Source: Pisolithus tinctorius
Taxonomy: Eukaryota > Basidiomycota > Agaricomycetes > Boletales > Pisolithaceae
Length of the DNA: 64,000 bases
NCBI GenBank assembly: GCA_024663395.1
Contig: JANFAH010000001.1
Coordinates: forward strand, 5,766,001 to 5,830,000
Direction: 5' to 3'
The notes beneath the pieces were generated by a model. The model ran no database searches. It saw only the letters and a program-made list of their open reading frames with translations, and was not told where the DNA came from. Shown here piece by piece: positions 57,202-64,000 of this stretch. How positions within the stretch are numbered: the stretch's first letter is position 1; every line of letters starts with the position of its first letter. Position numbers and translations under genes: made by a program.

Positions 57202-58691
57202 CTAGTTCGGCGGAGTCGTAAGCAAACCCTTCAACGACTCTACGACTTTCTTTGCATGAACTCTCAGTTTCCCGTCACCTCCCTCTGGTGACTCCTGTCT
57301 TGTGTATCCAAATCCAAGTTTGTCGGCAGTCCTCTGCACGGTCTCATCTGCCATCGCGGCTGCGCCCTCCACCGCCTGTTGTGACCACCAACGGAGAGCA
57401 AGATTGCGGAGCCGAGGATGATGCAAGACAGCCTCTTGGGTGTACCTAAGGAGATGGGCTCTGGGGAGCGCGCGTTCTAGGTGTGCTAATGCGGGCGCAA
57501 AATATGTTGAAGGGGGATCGACCCCATGGACCGGTGGTAAGACTAGCACGAGCAGAGGAAGAGCAAGGAACAGTATGTGCCGTATGAGGAAAAGGTTATC
57601 ATGCCACTATTATAGACATTCGTTAGGTGCTTCCAAAACAGGTGGAAGCGAAGAAGCATACCATGAAGGCATATTGGGCATCGTTGGACAACGGCACGTC
57701 ACTGGCATAGGTCATGGCGTATCCTTCTGCTAGAAAAGCACAGATTAATATACCAAGCGCGGTGCTTCGTAAGTGTTCACGGCTGTTCGTAGCAGTGGTA
57801 AGCAGTAGCGACAGAGTGGCAGTCTGCAGATACTGGACAAGTATGAAGGACAAATCGAATAGCACATAGTCCCCCACGGAGGAACAGAATTGACACAACT
57901 GCATGGGAAGTTGACCGAATCTACGGAGTATGAGGGGCAGTGGCGTTCTACTAGACTCTGTGCACACCTTGTGAACAAGCTCCTGCTGCCATGAACAGCA
58001 AGACGATTGAGCAACAACTCGACGTCCTTTGGTATGGTGGCTGCACTCTGGCGCTGCCAGTCAATACCGGCTTCCATCGACAGCAGCAGTCTTAATTGAT
58101 CCACGGGGACATTGAGCGGTACGTTCAAGCGTCTAAACAAGTTAGGTGGGCGATGTAGCAGAATCTGACAAAGGATGTGAATCGAATGCAACGACACTGC
58201 CAAGAGCAGCAGGCGATGAGCGACATGTTTTGAGGGACGATCTCGAGATATGTAGAACCACGATCCTAGCAATCCCAGCACGTACAGAACAGCTTCTCCG
58301 TACGAACTGGCAGGCATAAGGACACGACGGGTCGGACTTCGGATGGCAACGAGAAGTCCGACGTGCCACCCATCACAAACTGCCAAAAAACGTTTTCGTA
58401 AGATACATCACAGTCACCTCGATTCAGACATTGTGTACTGTACCGGCCCGTTGTGGAACAGGTTGACAAACTGGCTGTCCCAACCAGATTGAGACATTCA
58501 ACCAGCTTGTATACCCTCGGGCCTCCAGGAATATCATCGCGTTCCGCCTTCAGAAAGTTTGCAAATTCTGCTTGGACGTCCAATCGCGTGGGACGTTTGA
58601 ATCCGTCACCATTTGTGAGGAATCCCATCTGGGCGACACACACCGGCTTGGGCACCCGACTGCTGCTGATATCTATCGCTGAATATGGCAT
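57202..58691 (-). CDS. uncharacterised multi-pass membrane protein, multi-exon
   Basis: Frames from the ATG at 58691 (MPYSAIDISSSRVPKPVC) through several short introns encode hydrophilic N-terminal sequence (RPTRLDVQAEFANFLKAERD). Hydrophobic segments follow: YGEAVLYVLGLLGSWFYI, LLLLAVSLHSIHILCQIL, LFDLSFILVQYLQTATLSLL and STALGILICAFLAEGYAM. The C-terminal part (57549-57202) is soluble and helical: HLERALPRAHLLRYTQEAVL, QRTADKLGFGYTRQ and VHAKKVVESLKGLL. About five transmembrane segments are likely. I do not recognise the family. Exon boundaries between 58450 and 58330 are uncertain. Confidence 0.65.
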
Positions 58692-58986
58692 ACGAGGAAT
58701 GTTCTACTGGCTATGGCACTTCCTCGTATATAGTAGGCACCGTAGTCCGGCGTCAGGGTTCGTTGTGATTCGGAAGATTTGAAATACCGGAACTTAGGAC
58801 TATATCGAACGCAACCTCATGATCGTGAGCACGAGGTACCACAACCTTGCTGTGAGGTTCCGAGATTCCAGATGGGAAGGTGGGGACAAATGTCAAAAGA
58901 ATGATGCCTTTTGCTCTCCAGATCATATCATTTCAACAGTAGCCTCGATGTGACAAGGGACATGCTGTTGACGGTCAAAAAAGAAT

Positions 58987-59059
58987 TGGTTCAACTGAGG
59001 GTCGAACTCAGGACCTTCTGTGTGTAAGACAGAAATCATAACCACTAGACCATTGAACC
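58987..59059 (-). tRNA. tRNA-Val(TAC)
   Basis: A 73-nt cloverleaf lies on the minus strand. Acceptor GGTTCAA pairs perfectly with TTGAACC, followed by A. The anticodon stem TCTGT/ACAGA encloses CTTACAC, anticodon TAC. The T stem CTGAG/CTCAG has the loop TTCGACC. The D and anticodon arms are nearly identical to tRNA-Val(CAC) 4.2 kb away. Confidence 0.93.
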
Positions 59060-59486
59060 GACAACATTCTAGGATTGTTGACGTTTGACGATCTGCTCCG
59101 CGAACCTCCTTGTCTTCTTTTTGCGGCGGTACTGTGCACAGGTATTCTCGTTGCCCGTGCGAAGTGTCCGGCATAAATTTCTCAGCTGGGACCGGATCTG
59201 TTGGCATCACGGGAGTCTTGGACCACAACAGGCACATAGAATTGCAATCGATTCGAGTTGTTCCCGTGACGATTAGATATCAGCTAGCCTTCGAGTCTCA
59301 CGGCTGTCTGTCAATCCCTTTATCGACCCGCTACCGTCCTTGCAGCTTAGACGCGTAGTATTCTGGTTTATCCGGTGATACCGCATGCAGCCCTCGGCAT
59401 TTGAGATCTAAGTACAAGGTAAGTGTTGTGATCTGATTGGTCCAACTCATCCATTATGGAGACCTTGTTATTTCGCAGGGGAAAAC
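59060..59486. other. intergenic, nothing recognised
   Basis: This separates tRNA-Val(TAC) from the surface protein gene. Short ORFs occur on both strands but lack any conserved feature. The right half presumably holds the promoter of the downstream gene. Confidence 0.5.
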
Positions 59487-61150
59487 ATGCGCCCGCAGTC
59501 AGTGCTGGCTCTAATTCTTTGGCAGTGTCTGGCCATTACCGTGGCCTCAGCCCTAGTGGTCCCGACACGTGTGCACGAGGTTCGGCACGTTCTGGCCGTC
59601 TCTACCGGCCCTGGACCAGTTTCCAGTTCACACTCGTCTTCTAAAGCGACTTCAGTGTCTAGTGAGAGTCCAATCGTTTCCATCTTCCGTGCGAACCCGT
59701 TCACTTACTCTAGGCCAACGCTACCTCGTCCCCATCCTTAGCCATGACTACCACCTCGGCCAGCCCTACATCTTCAACTAGCTCTCCGTCGCCGTCGCCC
59801 TCTCCAGCCAATCTCACTTTTAATGCCATCCAAAACATGACAACATGCGCTTCTGCACCAATTACATGGCATTATGGTGGCAACGAATCGTATCTCGTGT
59901 TGGCAGTCACCAACATTGGTGTTAACCAAAATCCTTCTAAGGTAGCCAGCCTTGCGCGGAGACAGAACTCTGCTGGCACTACGGTCCTTCAGACGCTTGC
60001 TAACGTCACTGCCCAAACCGGGACGTGGACATGGGCCTCCGTAAATTTGACACAAGGCTGGTACGAGATACGAGGCATAGTGGGCTCGTTGACTGCCTTG
60101 TCTTCTCCATTCTATATCTCGGACGGCTCAAACACATCCTGCCTGACGAGTACTTCGACTGCATCTCCATCAGCCACTCCCAGCCCTGTGTCTAATTTAA
60201 CATCATCCAATGACAAGAAAACAGGTGTTATCGTGGGGTCGGTCATAGGTGCCTTGGTCGGAGTCTCACTTATTGTTGCCTTTGCCATATGGTTGCGTCG
60301 CCGCAAAAGGTCACCAATCCTAGGAGGGTTTTCGGTGCGAAACGTGGGAAGATGGAGTTCGCTCACTTCAAACGCTTCGAGCATGAAGCATAGAAGCAAT
60401 GATTTCGCAAATCGTCACTACCATGGGCACACGGACTCTACTTCAAGGATGGGGGAAAGCGTCACTGGCAGTAAAGCATCTAATACCGGTCCCCTTGGGG
60501 ATTCTGACGATCTTGCCGTTGAAGCGGGCGAGAGTGAGAGAACACACTCAACCTATTCTCATTCTCCCCCTGGGATGAGTGCGATCGATGCACACGACGC
60601 ACCAGTGTCGCACGTCCGTCATGCATCCATTCACTCGATCCAGACGCTGGGAAGTGCCGTCGACAGATCTCGCTCTCGCACAACATCCGCGCGGACTTCC
60701 AACACCGCTCTTGAACAACAGGCACAGCGAATCCGGTCATCAATGGGAAACTCCATGAATTTGCGTACTGAGCGTCTGTCGATGCCAATCATAGCTCCGG
60801 CCGCTCTTGAACGTTCACCTACGTCTCCCATCGGACGAACATCAAATCATGCTGCAGGGTCGGGAGAGGTGTCCGTTACCCGTTCCGCATCAACCAGCGG
60901 TTCTGCTACGCATCGTACGCCACGGAAGCCTGTCCCGCATTACGATCCGTCGGAATTGGACGACGCGCTTGTTGGCCAAGTGAATGATTCCCGTTCTACT
61001 GCCCCATCCGGGGAAGATTTCTCTGCGTCCAACAGCGCCGAGACCATGTCATCGAGGGCCATATCTGACGTATCGCGCTTACCTAGCCTGGGGCCCGGTT
61101 GTCCTGTACATTATTTAATCCCAGATTTGCCTCCACCCCCAAAGGAGTAG
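59487..61150 (+). CDS. Ser/Thr-rich single-span surface protein, two exons
   Basis: Exon 1 (59487-59654) encodes a signal peptide (MRPQSVLALILWQCLAITVA) and Ser-rich sequence. Exon 2 (59714-61150) follows in phase after a 59-bp intron, giving 534 residues. The outer domain has LTFNAIQNMTTCASAPITWH, many N-glycosylation sequons (NMT, NES, NVT, NLT, NTS), and closes with SPFYISDGSNTSCL. A Ser/Thr/Pro stretch leads to one membrane span (VIVGSVIGALVGVSLIVAF) with a following WLRRRKR stop-transfer. The long cytoplasmic tail is Ser-rich. The architecture matches fungal wall-sensor or adhesion-like proteins, but no specific family is proven. Exon 1 could end elsewhere: a GTGAGA donor 5 nt downstream does not keep frame. 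Confidence 0.75.
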
Positions 61151-61799
61151 GTCATGCGCTGAGAGGCGCTGAGCTATATCACCTACCGGTGATGCCCGAG
61201 ATAGTCTGCAGCGTGGCCACGATACTACGCGGAACCAGAAGTTCACGCCGATGAGTTATCTATCAATGGAACTCCACTACGCGAAGTGTCGGCGTTCCAC
61301 CCCCAACTCGTCCGCAATGCGTTATCTTAATTTTCAATTCGGACAGGCTTGAACAGTTTCGTTGTAAATTGACTATGTGTTTCTATACCTGATACTCCCA
61401 ACATGTCTGGACATCATTTCACCGTCTACGTAGCCTAGGTACTTTTCATGTAGCATTCCTCTCCATAAGGATTTTACAGGTTGACTGCGCCATAGTACAT
61501 GCAATCCTGTTGAAACAGTAAATTTGGGTGATAAATTTTCATATCACAAGGGGGATATCAACGGATCCACGGAGACGATCAGTTATGATATCGGGTGGTG
61601 ATAAGTTTAGCCCGACGGTCAGATAATCGCTATGGACAAGAATAAAAGTATGGCTATAGTCGGGAAGTAGGACATAATGATAAGGACAGAGGATTGCACG
61701 ACAGTGATCCTACAATTTACGAGAAATTCATTGCTGTCTAGAATTAAACTTCCGGGTATAGGGCACGGGCACAAAGGAGGACCAATTTTGCAAAGTGGC
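61151..61799. other. intergenic, convergent 3' regions
   Basis: This lies between the 3' ends of the surface protein gene and MRS2. It is AT-rich, with no ORF above chance and no RNA gene recognised. Confidence 0.5.
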
Positions 61800-63728
61800 T
61801 CACGACCAACCATTGAAATTTCGACGGCGTAGGGGTAGAGGTATCCAGGGCGCCCGACTTTTTGGATCACTTCCACGCTTCGCTGTTTGAGAACTTGTGA
61901 GTCCCACTTTCCGTATCTTGGCAAGTCTAAGATAAGCACTTTGTTAGTGGAAATCGTTATTTACCCATGTATCAGTATACTACCTCCATAGCCCTCCCCA
62001 AGCTGCGAAAGCCGCAATAGCAGCTGAAACAACAGTCATCGCCACGAAGGCATAAGGCATCTCTTCCAGGTGGCTTTGCAGCTTCGAGGTTATGTTAGTT
62101 GCTAATAAAATAGAGTGGTCACATGGAAGAGCGTACATTCATCCCGAATAATCCCGCGACAAGGGCCCCGCTGCCAAGACCCATGGTTAAAATGGAAACC
62201 TGAGTAGTTGGTTAAAGAGATCTCCTAGTTGCACCCGCAAAATCTTACCTTAAGATCTAACGCCAGGAGCGCATTGCGATTAGAGTCCAAGATAAGCTCC
62301 ACGATTTCCTGCGTAGATTGAACGTTGCTCTATTGGTAAAGATAAGCCACTTTAATATAATTTCAGGGGTTCCCGTTGGCAAACAGACCTCGATATTCTC
62401 TGCTTCGTTGACAATCTCTTCGACTTGTTTCGAGAAGAATTCCAGAAGAACTTCCAATTCGTCGTGCTCGTGGTTTTGCCGGACGATACCCTTTTTCTTG
62501 TCCGTCAAGTACATTGCATTTAGATCATCATCTAGAACTGGTTACAAATACACATTGAGAAGGGCGGAGTCGCCGACCTTGTTCCAAAACTTCTTCGAGG
62601 GCGCCTTGCACCTGCTCCGATTAATATACAACTCTACGCAGACTAGTGTTCATCACACACGTACGAGTCTGGCGCGATTTTTGAAGCTGGCAAGACGTCT
62701 AGAGTAATGAAGCAATCGTTTAAACTTGTCATGGTTTATGTCATCTTCGAGCTCCGCTAAAAGCCCTCCAACAAGGTTACGAATAAAAACCATTTCGGCT
62801 TCAAGAGCACTCAGGACAGATAGAAGGATGGATTCGATTGCTCTATTGAATCCAACAGTTGGAATGAAGGAAGCGTGAACCATATAAGCCCACCTGAACT
62901 CGTAGGGAGAACCACCACCACGGGCCTTGAGGTTGTGCTTGGCAAACAATGGGAAAATTGCCTGGTTCAAGCTGCTAAAATCCAGCTTACCTCAAGGTGA
63001 TATAGGAAGGCGGAATGGAGTCTGGAATCGTTGGAGCCATAGGTGTCGAACAGGACGACAGTATCCGCCTTAACTAGGGCTCGAATATGCAATACGTTTA
63101 TCTGTGCTATTAGGCAAGGAAAAATGCGGGAAAACGTGTCTTACAAGAATGGCCTCCTTGCGGATTAAGATGGTGGGGACGAGGTTGGGTATTCGTGAAT
63201 CAATTTTGCGGAGGTCACGAGGCTTGATGGCAACGTTAGCAACAACAATATGATGTGTGACACAGAGTGCATGTTTCTTACGTTTAACCGATGTTCATTG
63301 CATAAGTCTGATCTTTTGAACTGCCCGGAGATGCTCTTAACAGCGCCTATGTCCAAAGGGACATATAAGCAAGGGAGATGGGGATAGTATTGACACGAGT
63401 CACCGTTATTATCAAGGATAGTACCTACAAGTATGTCAGCAATCATAAGCCTGTCTAGCGAACAGCGCTAGGAGAAGGCATCATACAGCGCAACATGAGA
63501 TCCGTCGAGAGCCTCCCCTTCATGACCTTTTCTAAAATGGCAGCCTTGGCTACTTCCTCTTCATTGTCAGGGATTCCCTCGGGACTCGATAGGTTAGGCT
63601 TCAGCTTCAACAGCGCTTTCCACGATGCGAGGCGAGGGGTGTCGCATGGAAATACGAGGCTCCGCGACGAGGCTGTTTGACGCGAACGGTGTACAAGTGC
63701 GAGAGAAGAGAAAGACCGTGCGCAGCAT
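61800..63728 (-). CDS. MRS2: mitochondrial CorA-type Mg2+ channel (MRS2/LPE10), multi-exon
   Basis: The start is the ATG at 63728 (MLRTVFLFSRTCTPFASNSL), a basic/hydroxylated leader suiting mitochondrial import. Later exons give LRKIDSRIPNLVPTILIRKE, ALVKADTVVLFD and GGGSPYEFRALESILLSVLS across an intron. They continue with EDDINHDKFKRLL, NEAENIEQSTQEIVELILDS, and the pore region LDLKVSILTMGLGSGALVAG with the signature GMN. A second span (AFVAMTVVSAAIAAFAAWGG) follows. The basic tail ends at 61800. Introns are near 63470-63420, 63280-63230, 63145-63085, 62990-62970, 62910-62880, 62660-62580, 62540-62515, 62390-62310, 62250-62200, 62140-62080 and 61985-61930. The first junction near 63650-63615 is unresolved. 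It imports Mg2+ across the inner mitochondrial membrane. Confidence 0.88.
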
Positions 63729-64000
63729 CTTCGAAAGCAGTTGAGACCAGCCAATGGCATCACATCCCTGACATGCAAGCGTTGCAGAACAGTCTGCATT
63801 CACGGCGAGGGGCAGAAAAACAGATAGCCGCTTTTGGTTTTCCCGCGAGGACAAATTCACGTTTTCGCAAAAATCTCGCAATTCCGACGGAAAACGAACG
63901 GTTTTGTTCCTATTTGAAATAGGGAAATCTTGTGACACGCACGAAGAACCAAGCTCACGTGTGACGCGTGACTGGAAACAGTGTCACCCCGCATTCCGTC

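Overview
The window looks like nuclear DNA of a basidiomycete fungus, most likely an Agaricomycete. Genes are split by many short introns of about 45-70 bp (GT-AG, occasionally GC-AG). The tRNA genes are eukaryotic, and the conserved genes are typical fungal housekeeping genes. There are no operons and no bacterial signals.

The first 26.8 kb is a nest of decayed transposable elements. A Gypsy element (A) runs on the minus strand from its LTR near 7.0 kb off the left edge, and a 361-bp solo LTR sits inside its reverse transcriptase. A second copy of the same family (B) lies head to head with it on the plus strand (7.4-12.7 kb). A complete 8.2-kb Gypsy element (C, 12688-20874, 735-bp LTRs, target duplication CTTAT) is inserted next to B. 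C carries sense gag-pol and also a spliced gene on the opposite strand with a Zn2Cys6-like cysteine cluster. Further right come a second antisense gene remnant, a Tc1-like element with long terminal repeats, another LTR of the A/B family, and unclassified repeats. This block is visibly poor in CpG. Almost all of its premature stops are TGA where the family has arginine (CGA), and the LTR differences I checked in C are all TG/CA/CG alternations. It has therefore been mutated mainly at methylated CpG sites.

At about 26.8 kb the composition changes and CpG becomes common. From 27.6 to 37.1 kb lies a Helitron region. A plus-strand Rep/PIF1-helicase gene (split by introns, several C-to-T stops) follows three minus-strand genes: an F-box plus nucleotidyltransferase-like protein, an unknown protein, and a conserved two-exon protein that is transcribed divergently from the Rep gene.

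From 37.1 kb to the end is ordinary genic DNA. It holds a Maf-type nucleotide pyrophosphatase, a duplicated promoter-like block with a short signal-peptide ORF, a secreted S1/P1 nuclease, a histidine protein methyltransferase (HPM1), tRNA-Ala(AGC), calcineurin A, UNC50/GMH1, a WW-domain protein, the GPI-anchor enzyme PIG-A/GPI3, tRNA-Val(CAC), an oxysterol-binding protein, an unknown membrane protein, tRNA-Val(TAC), a Ser/Thr-rich single-span surface protein and the mitochondrial Mg2+ channel MRS2. The genes alternate strands and share no pathway, although calcineurin, GPI synthesis, the sterol-binding protein and the surface protein all relate to membrane and wall biology. I worked out exon maps by eye and they carry phase checks only where stated.
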